Under the pieces are notes generated by a model. It was given only the letters and a program-made list of their open reading frames with translations. It had not been told where the DNA came from and made no database searches. Below are positions 8,014-17,437 of a stretch of DNA of 64,000 nucleotides, piece after piece; the stretch's first letter is position 1; each line of letters opens with the position of its first letter. Both the position numbers and the translations under genes were made by a program. This DNA is from Arthrobacter humicola (lineage in GTDB: Bacteria > Actinomycetota > Actinomycetes > Actinomycetales > Micrococcaceae). Location: positions 28,552 through 92,551 of the forward strand of contig NZ_JAFKON010000013.1 in NCBI RefSeq assembly GCF_022803015.1. Reading direction: 5' to 3'.

Positions 8014-8616
8014 TTGGAATCCCCTCGCCCCGTTCGGATCCTGACGGTCTGCACCGGCAACATCTGCCGCTCGCCGGTGGCCGAGCGCCTGCTGCAGGCG
8101 GGCCTGGATCAAGTGCAGCCCGGTACTTATGTGGTTCGAAGCGCCGGCACGCGGGCCATGGTGGGCGATCCGATCCAGCCGAGCTCTGCGGACATCATCA
8201 GGACGTACGGCGGCACTCCGGACGGTTTTGCGGCGCGCCAACTGACGCAAAAGATCCTCCGGGAGTCCGATCTGGTGTTGGCGATGACCGCTAAACACCG
8301 CGGCGAGGTAATGCAGATGGATGCCTCTTTGCTGAAGCGGACTTTTACTATCCGCGAGTTTGCCCGGATGCTGAAGGTCCTTGAGCAGCGCGACGCGGAC
8401 ACCCCCGCACCCTCCCCCGCCAGCGACACTCCATCCTTTTGGCGGGAACTCCCCGGCCGGGCGGCGTCAGTTCGGCACCTGGCACTGGCGCCGGACGCCG
8501 CCGACAACGATGTTGTGGATCCCTACCGGCGCGGGCAGGAGTTGTATGACCAGATGGAGGACGAGCTCGCCCCGGCCATCCTCGCCATCCTGCGTTTCGC
8601 CCGCCTCCACAGCTGA
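8014..8616 (+). CDS. Low-molecular-weight protein tyrosine phosphatase
   Basis: 200 residues. The P-loop CTGNICRSP near the N-terminus gives the catalytic Cys and Arg, and the DPYRRG segment near the C-terminus supplies the general acid Asp. About 40 residues longer than the usual ~155 because of an insertion around residues 125-165 (DADTPAPSPASDTPSFWREL). Such phosphatases (Wzb type) dephosphorylate BY kinases. TTG start with a weak GGATAA site. Divergent from the exported-protein/HprK/kinase operon, which supports a shared envelope role. Confidence 0.9.
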   Translation: MESPRPVRILTVCTGNICRSPVAERLLQAGLDQVQPGTYVVRSAGTRAMVGDPIQPSSADIIRTYGGTPDGFAARQLTQKILRESDLVLAMTAKHRGEVMQMDASLLKRTFTIREFARMLKVLEQRDADTPAPSPASDTPSFWRELPGRAASVRHLALAPDAADNDVVDPYRRGQELYDQMEDELAPAILAILRFARLHS

Positions 8617-8701
8617 CTTCGCTTCCTTCAGCCGCGGTTCACCGGCGCCGAAACCGGTCTTGGACAGTACTCTTGACGGTGACGGTCTGGGAGGACGGCA
8701 A

Positions 8702-9886
8702 ATGAATGTGGATCTGACAACAGCCGACGAGAATGAGCGTGTCAGGCTGGTGTCCCTGCACGGCTTATCCCTGTTGGATACACGGGCGGAGGAACGCTTT
8801 GACCGGATCACCCGTGCCGCCCGTGAACTGTTCAATGTCCCCGTAGCCGCCGTGAATCTGTTGGACAGCGACCGGGTGTTCGTGAAGTCACCGCAAGGAA
8901 CGGGCTTGAGGGAGATCGACCGGAAGGACACCTTCTGTGACGCCGCGATCGCCCAACCGGAAATCCTGATGGTCCCGGACGCGATGGCGGACCGGCGGTT
9001 CTTGGACCTGCCTGACGTCGTCGGCGGACGCGGGGTCCGGTTTTATGCCGGCCGGCCGCTGAGCGTGGATGCAGGCAGCAGGGTCGGCACTCTCTGCCTG
9101 TTTGACACCCAGCCGCGTGAGCTTTCCGAGGTTCAGCTCCGGCAGTTGGATGAACTCGGAAGCTGGGCCGAACGTGAGCTCCAAGACTCCGCAGACCGGG
9201 ACCGTGCCCGAGCCGTGCAGCAGGCCCTACTGCCATCCTCCACGCCGGGCGCACCGCACTATCAGATTTCCGGGATCTGCCTGCCGAAAGGGGACGTGGG
9301 CGGGGACTTTTACTCGTGGAGCGAATCGGAAGACGGTGTGGATCTGATGCTTGCCGATGTGATGGGCAAGGGGACGGCTGCGGCGCTCATGGCCGCCACC
9401 GTCCGCAGCGCGGTACGCAGTACAGGAGGCAACGCGCCCGGTGCGGTTATGGACGGGGCCAGCAGGCTCCTCGCAGAGGACCTGGAGAACACGGCCACCT
9501 TTGCGACGGCCTTCCTGGCAAGGCTTGAGCCGGCCAGCGGGCGCCTGGAGTACGCCGACGCCGGTCATGGCCTGAGCATCATCGTCGCCCTTGACGGCTC
9601 CTACCGCCGCCTGCCCTGTCGCGGGCTGCCGCTGGGACTCGGTGAACCAGGCTCGTGGGGCACGGCACATACTGTCCTCGCCCCGGGAGAGACCCTCGCG
9701 AGTTTCACCGACGGGCTCCTGGACCTCTACGACGGTACCTTGGCCGCGCTCGATGACCTCGCCGCCCTCGTCCGCGACCATACCCCCGCACAGCTCACCG
9801 CCCTCCTGCAGGACCTCCACCGGGAGACCCAGCCGGATGACGACGTCACAGCTATCTTCCTCACCCGCCTTCAGGTGGCCGCCTAG
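8702..9886 (+). CDS. GAF-domain SpoIIE-type (PP2C) serine phosphatase
   Basis: 394 residues from ATG at 8702 behind GGGAGGACGG. Residues ~20-170 form a GAF sensor (FDRITRAARELFNVPVAAVNLLD ... GTLCLFD). Residues ~185-390 are a SpoIIE/RsbU phosphatase with the metal-binding sequences GDVGGDFYSW, LMLADVMGKG, YADAGH and SFTDGLLDLYDG, ending in QPDDDVTAI. Such proteins dephosphorylate anti-sigma antagonists in partner-switching or act on other phosphoserines. No anti-sigma or STAS antagonist gene is adjacent. Eighty-five bases after the tyrosine phosphatase, so possibly co-transcribed. Confidence 0.9.
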   Translation: MNVDLTTADENERVRLVSLHGLSLLDTRAEERFDRITRAARELFNVPVAAVNLLDSDRVFVKSPQGTGLREIDRKDTFCDAAIAQPEILMVPDAMADRRFLDLPDVVGGRGVRFYAGRPLSVDAGSRVGTLCLFDTQPRELSEVQLRQLDELGSWAERELQDSADRDRARAVQQALLPSSTPGAPHYQISGICLPKGDVGGDFYSWSESEDGVDLMLADVMGKGTAAALMAATVRSAVRSTGGNAPGAVMDGASRLLAEDLENTATFATAFLARLEPASGRLEYADAGHGLSIIVALDGSYRRLPCRGLPLGLGEPGSWGTAHTVLAPGETLASFTDGLLDLYDGTLAALDDLAALVRDHTPAQLTALLQDLHRETQPDDDVTAIFLTRLQVAA

Positions 9887-9934
9887 CACACCCTCTGGGG
9901 AGGCTGGTGGCGGTTCTGGCCGCCGCGGCGCCCG

Positions 9935-12487
9935 TCAGGTGGGGATGACGCGAAACAGAAAGCGTGTCCGGACCATCACCCAAAGAACGGCCAGCACCAC
10001 CACGTATGCGGCCGTGTTCAGCAGGACTCGGCCATCCTGCAGGGCGGGGATATTGGATATGACAGCGATCAGCACTACATGCATGATGAAAACGTAGAGT
10101 GTGGCCCGTCCGAGGGGAATCAAGAACCACCCCAAAATACGCTCCACGGGCTTCCAATAGGCCGTTAGGAACGCGTAGACCGCCACTACCAGCAGCACTA
10201 CGTTGAGCAACCTTCCCGGCTCCAGATAGGTACGGCCGAAAAAGGCATCGTACATGGCACGGTAGGTGGCGTCCGGCATGACGGCCAGCCGGGCATCAAA
10301 CCCGTTGGCAAGATACGGATTACAGAAGGACAGGAAAGCCAGTGCGGCGGCGGCCGCCGTGCAAGCGACCACCACCCAGGTCCGACGGCCCAGCCAGGCG
10401 ATGATGGCCGCCCGATGGTACCCGGCCACCAGACCGAGCACGAAGAGGACCTGCCATACCATCAGCGGAAAGGAGTCCTCGAACTGCGAGGGCAGCAGCC
10501 GGATCCTGAACACAGCACCCGCCGCGTAGAGAGCTGCGGTCGACGCCAGCACCCACAGCACCTTTCCCCGGGACAACGCCGCCAATACCAGGGGGCTGAC
10601 GATGAGCAGCACCACATAGAGGCCCATGACGTTGAACTGCCAGGGCCCGAACTTCAACAGCAGGATCCCGGGGATCACTTCGGGGGGCACCGGAAACTGC
10701 AGTAGGGACCCCATTCCCGCGTAGAGGTCATAGGCGCGGCCCGATCCCCCGCGCCCCGCGGCGCCCGTTCCCTGGTCAACGAATGACGTCAGGGCATCCG
10801 CATTGACAGCCGGCACAAGGGAAAAGAGGAAGACGCCGAGCAGAACCACCAAGGCCGTGCCGTACAGTTTTCCCGCGCGCCTCCCGGCATGGTCCACCAC
10901 GTCACCAAGGTGGTCCGTGACCCGCGGACCGAACACCATGCCCAGGACCAACCCGGAAAAAAGGACAAAGAGTTCCGCCCCGGACACGAAGCCCACGGCC
11001 TCCTGAGTGAACAACTGAAAAAGCGAAGTCATGCCCAAGTGATTGACCACCACAAACACAATGGCGAGCCCACGCAGGAGATCGACCCTTGAATCCCGGG
11101 AAGAGGGGTCCTTGTACGACCAGCCCGAAACGCGGCGCAAACGCCGGGGAGCGGCCCACAACAGGAACAACACCAACACCACAGCGGCACCAACGCCCCA
11201 GACTGCCACGCCAGAAAGGACCTGACCGGCGTCCGGCACGGAAGCACTCGGGTCTTTGGTGGCAGTGACGGGTCCCGTTACCAGGGTGGAGCCTTCCAAG
11301 CGGTTTCCGGCCGCTGCCGCGAGGTCCGGCCGTCCGGTCAGCCGCCAATCGATAGCGGCCACACCGTTGTCCCTGGTGCTCATCTTCTCATCCCAGACCA
11401 CGGCCTCGACACCGCTGAACCGCTCTGACGAGGACTCAGCAAGCACTTGCCCCCACCAGGAAAGCTTGATGGCGGACTCCTCAGCGCCGCCGACTGTGGG
11501 GCTGTAGAACGCTGCAGTCTGGAGCATCAGTGGCTTAGCACGTCCTTGGACGTAGGCGCCGTAGAAATTGCCGTAGGAACCACCGGCCTCGTGACCGGTC
11601 AGCATGTCTGCCAGCTCCCCGGACGCCGGCAACGAGTTCACGGCGGCTCCGCCACGGGTGTCGTCATGGTAGGCGCTCAGCCCGACCCACTCAACGACGT
11701 CGTCCCCGGGATAGTACGGCGAGTAGCCGTCATCAGCACCATCCCAGACACCGTCCCCGTTGGAGTCCAGGATCCGATACCCGTCAGAGCCGGGCCCGGG
11801 CGCGTTGCGGTTCCGCTCAAAGGGGTAATCCTTGGCCAGGAAGGGCTCCCAGACCATGACAGTGCCGGCGTCGTCAATGGAGCCAAACGCGGCTGCCACC
11901 GCCCGAAAGGCGGCCACATAGGCAGCTGGCTGCTGGCCCCAGCTCACCCAGCTGGAGTTCATGTCCGGGGCAAACCGGATGAACACTTTCCCGGGAATCC
12001 CCTCCGTGAGCCGGCCGATCTCCTGCGCAAAGGCAAGAGCCCTAACAGCATCGATCTGCTCCAACGGAACAGCGGGCTTTACCGTCAGCTGGGCATGGGC
12101 GCCCAGGGAGCCTGCCTGCTCGACGAACTTGCGGACATCCGCCTTCTCGGATTCCCGGACCGGCACGGTGACATCGTGGCTGAAAATGCCCGGCGAGGAA
12201 CCCAGCCGTTCAGAGAACCCCGCCGCGCTATCCTCGCCCCATTGCAATGCTGCACCGAGGAGAGGACCGTGACCCTCCGCCGGACCCGTTGAACCGGACG
12301 AGGCACGTGCCGGTTCGGCCGCCGGACCAGCAACGGAACCACCCATCGGGTCGGCGTCCGCAACCATGGCCGGGCCCGCAATAAGCAGGAACAGGAAAGC
12401 CGGCAGGAACGCTGCATAAAGGAGTCCGCGGCCCGGCACTCGGGCATCTCCAACCGTGGCCGAACGCCGCGCGCCGCGATGCTTCAT
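9935..12487 (-). CDS. Exported GH26-like domain fused to OpgC-type membrane acyltransferase
   Basis: 850 residues from ATG at 12487 (GGGGAGGGG site); the reading frame extends further upstream through the promoter-like repeat and is not used. A signal/anchor helix lies near residues 20-42. Residues ~75-390 look like a glycoside hydrolase 26-like TIM barrel (WGEDSA, FIRFAPDMNSSWVSWGQ, VMVWEPFL, WVGLSAYHDD). A transmembrane helix (~430-450) links it to an OpgC-like domain of about ten helices (VDLLRGLAIVFVVVNHLGM, ELFVLFSGLVLGMVFG). OpgC proteins O-acylate periplasmic glucans, so this may cut or bind and acylate an extracellular glycan. Active-site glutamates were not verified. Confidence 0.8.
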   Translation of the reverse strand: MKHRGARRSATVGDARVPGRGLLYAAFLPAFLFLLIAGPAMVADADPMGGSVAGPAAEPARASSGSTGPAEGHGPLLGAALQWGEDSAAGFSERLGSSPGIFSHDVTVPVRESEKADVRKFVEQAGSLGAHAQLTVKPAVPLEQIDAVRALAFAQEIGRLTEGIPGKVFIRFAPDMNSSWVSWGQQPAAYVAAFRAVAAAFGSIDDAGTVMVWEPFLAKDYPFERNRNAPGPGSDGYRILDSNGDGVWDGADDGYSPYYPGDDVVEWVGLSAYHDDTRGGAAVNSLPASGELADMLTGHEAGGSYGNFYGAYVQGRAKPLMLQTAAFYSPTVGGAEESAIKLSWWGQVLAESSSERFSGVEAVVWDEKMSTRDNGVAAIDWRLTGRPDLAAAAGNRLEGSTLVTGPVTATKDPSASVPDAGQVLSGVAVWGVGAAVVLVLFLLWAAPRRLRRVSGWSYKDPSSRDSRVDLLRGLAIVFVVVNHLGMTSLFQLFTQEAVGFVSGAELFVLFSGLVLGMVFGPRVTDHLGDVVDHAGRRAGKLYGTALVVLLGVFLFSLVPAVNADALTSFVDQGTGAAGRGGSGRAYDLYAGMGSLLQFPVPPEVIPGILLLKFGPWQFNVMGLYVVLLIVSPLVLAALSRGKVLWVLASTAALYAAGAVFRIRLLPSQFEDSFPLMVWQVLFVLGLVAGYHRAAIIAWLGRRTWVVVACTAAAAALAFLSFCNPYLANGFDARLAVMPDATYRAMYDAFFGRTYLEPGRLLNVVLLVVAVYAFLTAYWKPVERILGWFLIPLGRATLYVFIMHVVLIAVISNIPALQDGRVLLNTAAYVVVLAVLWVMVRTRFLFRVIPT

Positions 12488-12585
12488 CTGCCCCTCCCCA
12501 CGGGGATATCCGGACCCCTCTGTGAGGCCACCGCCCGATACTATCGGGCCGAGGCAGTCCAGATGACCAGGCCACGCACCGCCGG

Positions 12586-12640
12586 AAGTGTTGATGGACG
12601 GGCCCGGTGTACTGTATTGAGGGCCTCCACGGCGCCCGTG
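12586..12640 (+). promoter_or_regulatory. Promoter-like repeat element, copy B (upstream of the first LCP gene)
   Basis: Same architecture as copy A at 2974-3028: GTGTTGAT (12588-12595), then GTACTGTATTG (12609-12619) at identical spacing, followed by AGGGCC...GGCCCT. Putative -35 TTGATG and -10 TGTATT with a 16-base spacer. It sits between the divergent OpgC-like and LCP genes. Confidence 0.5.
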
Positions 12641-12701
12641 CGGCCCTGGCATTGGTCAAAATGGAATCCGGGCACCATGCCCGGCCAACTTAGAGGAACA
12701 C

Positions 12702-13757
12702 ATGACACACCCCTTCGACAGCCCAGACGACGCCGGCAGGGCGGAACTCCGCGAGCGGCGGCCCGCGAAGAAACGCCGGGGCCGCATCGTGCTGATCGCC
12801 GTCGCCGTGGTGGTGGCGCTCGTCGCGGTGGTGGCTGGCGGCTATCTCTTCAACCTCGCCCACACCTTCGACTCCGGTAGCAGAAAGATCGACCAGGCCT
12901 TCCCGGAGGAGTCCACGCGCCCGAAGAAGACTGACACGTCGATGAACATCCTGGTGATGGGCAGCGACAGCCGCGGCGCCGCCGAGCCCGACACCGCCAG
13001 CACGCCCACTGACCAGCGCGCGGACACGCTGATGCTCGTGCACATTCCGGCTGACCGCAAGAACATCTACACGATGTCCGTCATGCGCGACCTCTGGGTG
13101 GACATCCCCGGGCACGGCGAGGCGAAAATCAACTCGGCGCTGGCCCTTGGCGGAACGCCGCTGATGGTGCAGACCATCGAGTCGATCTTCCAGCAGCGCA
13201 TCGATCACGTGGCGATGATCGACTTCGAGGGCTTCAAGGGGCTCACCGACGCGCTGGGCGGGGTGACCGTTAACACCAAGCTGCCGTTTACGTCGAACGA
13301 TCTGAAGGGCCAGTCCTTCGCCCCGGGCCAACACACCTTCAACGGAACCGAAGCCCTGGCCTTCGTCCGCGAACGTCACGCCTACGCGGACGGCGACTAC
13401 CAGCGGGTCCGCAACCAGCAGGAGTTCCTGCGGGCCATCATCAAGAAGTCCACCGCCGGCCAGACGCTGAGCAACCCAATCACTATCAACAACATGGTGG
13501 GCGCCGTGTCGCCGTTCGTCACTGTGGACAAGACCTTTGATTCGGGAGCCGTGGCCGGGCTGGGACTCGAGCTCAAGGACATCCGGGCACAGAACACCGT
13601 CATGTTCACGCTGCCCACCAACGGCGTCGGAACGTCCGCGGACGGCCAGTCGATCGTGCTGGCCGACCCGGCCGCCATCCAGAAGATCTCCGCAGCGATG
13701 GCCTCCGGCACCCTGGGCGAATACGTCGCGGCGAACAAGTTCGAGAACGGCAACTAA
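12702..13757 (+). CDS. LytR-CpsA-Psr (LCP) family glycopolymer ligase
   Basis: 351 residues with a GAGGAA site 5 bases before ATG. A basic cytoplasmic segment (PAKKRRGR) is followed by one transmembrane helix (~30-50) and the extracellular LCP domain: MNILVMGSDSRG, DQRADTLMLVHIPADRKNIYTMSVMRDLWVDIPGHG, DALGGV, FVRERHAYADGDYQRVRNQQ. The Asp/Arg-rich motifs bind the pyrophosphate of lipid-linked substrates. LCP enzymes attach teichoic-acid-like polymers or capsule to peptidoglycan. A close paralogue follows 75 bases later. Confidence 0.93.
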   Translation: MTHPFDSPDDAGRAELRERRPAKKRRGRIVLIAVAVVVALVAVVAGGYLFNLAHTFDSGSRKIDQAFPEESTRPKKTDTSMNILVMGSDSRGAAEPDTASTPTDQRADTLMLVHIPADRKNIYTMSVMRDLWVDIPGHGEAKINSALALGGTPLMVQTIESIFQQRIDHVAMIDFEGFKGLTDALGGVTVNTKLPFTSNDLKGQSFAPGQHTFNGTEALAFVRERHAYADGDYQRVRNQQEFLRAIIKKSTAGQTLSNPITINNMVGAVSPFVTVDKTFDSGAVAGLGLELKDIRAQNTVMFTLPTNGVGTSADGQSIVLADPAAIQKISAAMASGTLGEYVAANKFENGN

Positions 13758-13832
13758 GCCCGGCCGGGTGAGGCGCCCAGAGAGGCCCTTGGACCCATAG
13801 TCCGTGGCCGGGCGCGATGGTAGCGTCCGCTT

Positions 13833-14948
13833 ATGGGGAACGCTCCGGAGCCAGCAGCAGCGGCTTCCGCGGCGTCCCCGCCCCCTCCTTCGCCCGCCGT
13901 GGCAGGCGCCCGCCGTCGGACGCTGCTGCTGCTGGGGGCACTGCTCGCGGTCGCCGTCGCGGTGGCCGTCGCGGTCGCGGCCTACATACTCCCCGGGCCC
14001 CGTCCCGGTGGCACCGGCCCGGCCGGAGCTACGGCACCGGCCGCCGCCCCCGCGGCCGCGACCGCGACGGCGGCCAGTCCCACGCCGGCGCCCACCCCCA
14101 CGCCCACCCCGGAACCACCCGCCGTCGCCCTCAACATCCTGCTGATCGGGAGCGACAGCCGGGTGAATGAGCGGGCGGCGGCGGCCAACGGCACCACCTC
14201 CGACCAGCGCGGCGACGCCCTTGTGCTGATCCACCTCCCGGCGGACCGGAAGAGCGTCTACGGCATCTCGATCATGCGCGATCTTTGGGTAGACATCCCC
14301 GGCCACGGAACCGCGAAGGTGAATGCCGCGCTGGAACTGGGCGGACTGCCGCTGATGACGCGGACGGTGGAGGCGCTGCTGGGTGCGCACATCGACCACA
14401 CGGTGATGCTGGATTTTCAAGGGTTCGCGGCCATGACGGATGCGCTCGGCGGTGTCGACGTCAACATCAAACAGTCATTCACCGCCACAGCAGATGACAA
14501 AGTGCACTTTCCGGCGGGCGTGAACCACCTCAACGGGCTGCAGGCCCTGGCCTTTGTCCGCGAGCGCCATGCCTTCGCCGATGGCGATTACCAGCGGGTC
14601 CGGAACCAGCAGACGTTCTTGAAAGCCGTGATGGCCAAGCTGGCTTCCGAAGGCGGCCTGGCGGACCGCGGCACCGTCCGCAAACTCATCAAGACGGTGC
14701 TGCCGCACGTGACCCTGGACGCAAGCTTCACCCTGGAGTCGCTGGAAAACCTCGCCTTCGGCCTGCGGAGCACGCCGCCGGGACGCGGCGTGTTCTTCAC
14801 CCTGCCGACCGCCGGCACCGGGACCAGCCGGGACGGCCAGTCGATTGTCCTGAAGGACCCTGCCGCGACCGCAGCGCTCTCCGCCGCACTGCGCTCGGGA
14901 ACGCTCGCCAGCTACGTGGCGGCCAACAATCTGCAGAACGGCAATTGA
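13833..14948 (+). CDS. LCP family glycopolymer ligase, tandem paralogue
   Basis: 371 residues. One transmembrane helix (~30-52), then a Pro/Ala/Thr-rich linker (~55-95), then the same LCP core as its neighbour (ILLIGSDSR, SDQRGDALVLIHLPADRKS, MRDLWVDIPGHG, FVRERHAFADGDYQRVRNQQ) and an identical ending YVAANxxxNGN. The low-complexity linker is the main difference between the two copies. The tandem arrangement points to local duplication, perhaps with divergence in polymer specificity. Confidence 0.92.
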   Translation: MGNAPEPAAAASAASPPPPSPAVAGARRRTLLLLGALLAVAVAVAVAVAAYILPGPRPGGTGPAGATAPAAAPAAATATAASPTPAPTPTPTPEPPAVALNILLIGSDSRVNERAAAANGTTSDQRGDALVLIHLPADRKSVYGISIMRDLWVDIPGHGTAKVNAALELGGLPLMTRTVEALLGAHIDHTVMLDFQGFAAMTDALGGVDVNIKQSFTATADDKVHFPAGVNHLNGLQALAFVRERHAFADGDYQRVRNQQTFLKAVMAKLASEGGLADRGTVRKLIKTVLPHVTLDASFTLESLENLAFGLRSTPPGRGVFFTLPTAGTGTSRDGQSIVLKDPAATAALSAALRSGTLASYVAANNLQNGN

Positions 14949-14975
14949 GGCGCCGCTCTTCGGTAGATTGGGTCC

Positions 14976-17192
14976 ATGACCCAGACTCCCGCCCAGCCGT
15001 CCCCGCAGCCTCCCGTCGCCCGGAAAGTTCCCTCGGTGCGCACCCATCACGGCGACGCGTTCGAGGACAACTACGAGTGGCTCCGGGACAAGGAGTCCGC
15101 AGAGGTCGTGGACCTGCTCAAGGCGGAAAACTCCTACCAGGAGTCCGTGACCGCGCACCAGGAGCCGCTGCGCGAGGCGATCTTCCAGGAAATCAAGGGC
15201 CGCACCCAGGAAACTGACCTTTCCGTCCCGAATCGCAGGGACGGCTGGTGGTATTTCACCCGCTCGGTCGAGGGCAAGGAGTACGGCATCCACTGCCGCT
15301 TGCGCGGCCAAGACACCGGGGACCGCGTCGCGGACTGGACTCCCCCGGCCGTGGAGGCCGGCGTCGTCATCCCCGGAGAGGAAGTCCTCCTCGATGGCAA
15401 CCTCGAGGCCGAGGGCAAGCCGTTCTTCGCCGTGGGCGGGGCCGCCACGACCATCGACGGCACCCTCTACGCCTACGCCGTGGACAACGCCGGCGACGAG
15501 CGCTTCACCCTGCGCATCAAGGACCTCCGCACCGGCGACTTGCTGCCGGATGTGATCGAGAACGTCTTCTACGGCATCTCCTTCTCCCCCGACGGCAGCC
15601 GGATCTTCTATACCGTGGTGGACGATTCGTGGCGGCCGTACCAGGTCAAGTCCCACGTGCTCGGCACACCCGTCGGCGAGGACACCGTCATCTACCAGGA
15701 GGACGACGTCGCCATGTGGCTCGGCTTCGAGCTCTCTGCCGACCGGCGGCACCTGGTGCTCAGCATCGGCTGCTCCGAGTTCAGCGAGACCCGCCTGCTG
15801 CGCTTTGATGACCCCGACGCCGGCCTGCGCACCGTGATCTCCCGCGACGACCGCATCCTCTACGAGGCCGAGCCGTTCCTGCTGGCGGACGCCTCGGGGC
15901 GGGGCCGGGAGCGGATCCTGCTCACGCACAACAGGGACGCCATCAATTCCATGGTCTCGCTGGTGGACCCGGCCGAGCTCGCAAAGCCGCTCGCCGAGCA
16001 GCACTGGGACACCGTCGTCGCCCATTCCGACCAGGTCCGGGTCAACGGCGCCGGCGTCACGTCGACCCACGCGGTGGTCTCCGTCCGCAAGGACACCATT
16101 GAACGGGTCCAGGTCCTGCCCCTGGCAGGACTGGGCACCCCGGAGCAGGGCGCCGCCGTGGAGCCTGCGTTCACCGAAGAGCTGTATACCGCCGGCGTCG
16201 CGGGCTCCGACTACGAGGCGCCCGTGATCCGGATGGGCTACACCTCCTACTTCACCCCGTCGCGGGTCTACGACTTTGTGCTGCCCACCCCGGAGCTCCC
16301 GGCCGGTGAACTCCTGCTGCGCAAGGAAAGCCCTGTGCTGGGCGGCTACACGCCGTCGGACTACGTCGCCACCCGGGAATGGGCGGTGGCGTCCGACGGG
16401 ACCCGGATTCCGCTCTCGGTCCTCCGCCACGCCTCCGTCCGGCAGGATTCGACGGCGGCCGGTCTGGTGTACGGCTACGGCTCCTACGAAATGAGCATGG
16501 ATCCGGGCTTCGGGATCCCCCGGTTGTCCCTGCTGGACCGGGGGATCGTGTTCGTGATCGCCCACATCCGGGGCGGCGGCGAGCTGGGCCGGCACTGGTA
16601 CGACGACGGCAAGAAGCTGCACAAGAAAAACACGTTCACCGACTTCATTGCGGCCACGGACTGGCTCGCCGGTTCCGGCTGGGTGGACCCGGCACGGATC
16701 GCGGCGATGGGCGGCTCCGCCGGCGGCCTGCTCATGGGCGCGGTCGCCAACCTGGCGCCGGAAAAGTACGCGGCGATCGTTGCCGCCGTCCCGTTCGTGG
16801 ACGCACTGACCACCATCCTGGACCCCGACCTGCCGCTCTCGGCGCTGGAGTGGGAGGAATGGGGCAACCCGATCACCGACCCGGACGTGTACGCGTACAT
16901 GAAGTCGTACACGCCCTACGAGAACGTCCGTGCCGTGGCGTACCCGAAGATCGCCGCGGTCACCAGCTTCAACGACACCCGCGTGCTCTACGTGGAGCCG
17001 GCCAAGTGGGTGCAGCGGCTGCGCGAGGTGAACACCGGCGGCGAACCCGTCGTTCTGAAAATCGAGATGGAAGGCGGCCACGGCGGCGCGTCGGGCCGAT
17101 ACGTGCAGTGGCGCGAACGGGCCTGGGACTACGCGTTCGTCGCCGATTCCCTCGGCGCCACCGAACTGCTGCCCGGGGGCGGACTGAAGTAA
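14976..17192 (+). CDS. ptrB: Oligopeptidase B (prolyl oligopeptidase family, S9A)
   Basis: 738 residues, cytoplasmic serine peptidase cutting short peptides after Arg/Lys. An N-terminal beta-propeller of ~430 residues starts with the family sequence YEWLRDKES. In the C-terminal alpha/beta-hydrolase domain the nucleophile is in GGSAGGLLMG, preceded by AHIRGGGELGR, the oligopeptidase B signature, and followed by the late EGGHGG histidine. Length matches the family (~700). The start is 27 bases after the second LCP gene. No functional link with the envelope genes is obvious. Confidence 0.93.
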   Translation: MTQTPAQPSPQPPVARKVPSVRTHHGDAFEDNYEWLRDKESAEVVDLLKAENSYQESVTAHQEPLREAIFQEIKGRTQETDLSVPNRRDGWWYFTRSVEGKEYGIHCRLRGQDTGDRVADWTPPAVEAGVVIPGEEVLLDGNLEAEGKPFFAVGGAATTIDGTLYAYAVDNAGDERFTLRIKDLRTGDLLPDVIENVFYGISFSPDGSRIFYTVVDDSWRPYQVKSHVLGTPVGEDTVIYQEDDVAMWLGFELSADRRHLVLSIGCSEFSETRLLRFDDPDAGLRTVISRDDRILYEAEPFLLADASGRGRERILLTHNRDAINSMVSLVDPAELAKPLAEQHWDTVVAHSDQVRVNGAGVTSTHAVVSVRKDTIERVQVLPLAGLGTPEQGAAVEPAFTEELYTAGVAGSDYEAPVIRMGYTSYFTPSRVYDFVLPTPELPAGELLLRKESPVLGGYTPSDYVATREWAVASDGTRIPLSVLRHASVRQDSTAAGLVYGYGSYEMSMDPGFGIPRLSLLDRGIVFVIAHIRGGGELGRHWYDDGKKLHKKNTFTDFIAATDWLAGSGWVDPARIAAMGGSAGGLLMGAVANLAPEKYAAIVAAVPFVDALTTILDPDLPLSALEWEEWGNPITDPDVYAYMKSYTPYENVRAVAYPKIAAVTSFNDTRVLYVEPAKWVQRLREVNTGGEPVVLKIEMEGGHGGASGRYVQWRERAWDYAFVADSLGATELLPGGGLK

Positions 17193-17203
17193 GAACCCCA
17201 TCG

Positions 17204-17254
17204 GTTGCTCCGTAGCCGCCCTTTTGGGCCTCCATTAGGGCACTTACGGAGCAA
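17204..17254. repeat. Hairpin/dispersed repeat R24, copy 1
   Basis: The 24-mer at 17204-17227 (starting GTTGCTCCGTAGCC, ending CCTTTTGG) recurs exactly, inverted, at 22496-22519. Here TTGCTCCGTA (17205-17214) pairs perfectly with TACGGAGCAA (17245-17254). It lies just after ptrB, where a terminator is expected, but there is no T tract. Confidence 0.7.
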
Positions 17255-17437
17255 TCGATGCGTTTTCCGGCCGGTCAGCGGGCTTTCCGGCGTTAATCCG
17301 GGAGCCCGCTACCGATATTTGGTCATCATGCTTACTATTTACTGGCATGATGGGCACTTCGACGTGGAACCCGTCCGCTGGGGGCGGGGCGTCGTAGGGC
17401 TTTGACCGGGCACTGGGTGCCGGAGATGGAGTTTGTT

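Noticed and set aside
12488..12652. Upstream extension of the GH26-OpgC frame
   Set aside because: It reads through the promoter-like repeat and encodes no signal; ATG at 12487 has a strong ribosome binding site and precedes the membrane helix.
12690..14420. A 576-codon frame antisense to both LCP genes
   Set aside because: Shadow frame with repetitive His/Arg/Gly composition; the plus strand has two LCP proteins.
14475..17201. A 908-codon frame antisense to LCP2 and oligopeptidase B
   Set aside because: It spans two clear genes on the other strand and has no recognisable domains; high GC removes stop codons in that frame.
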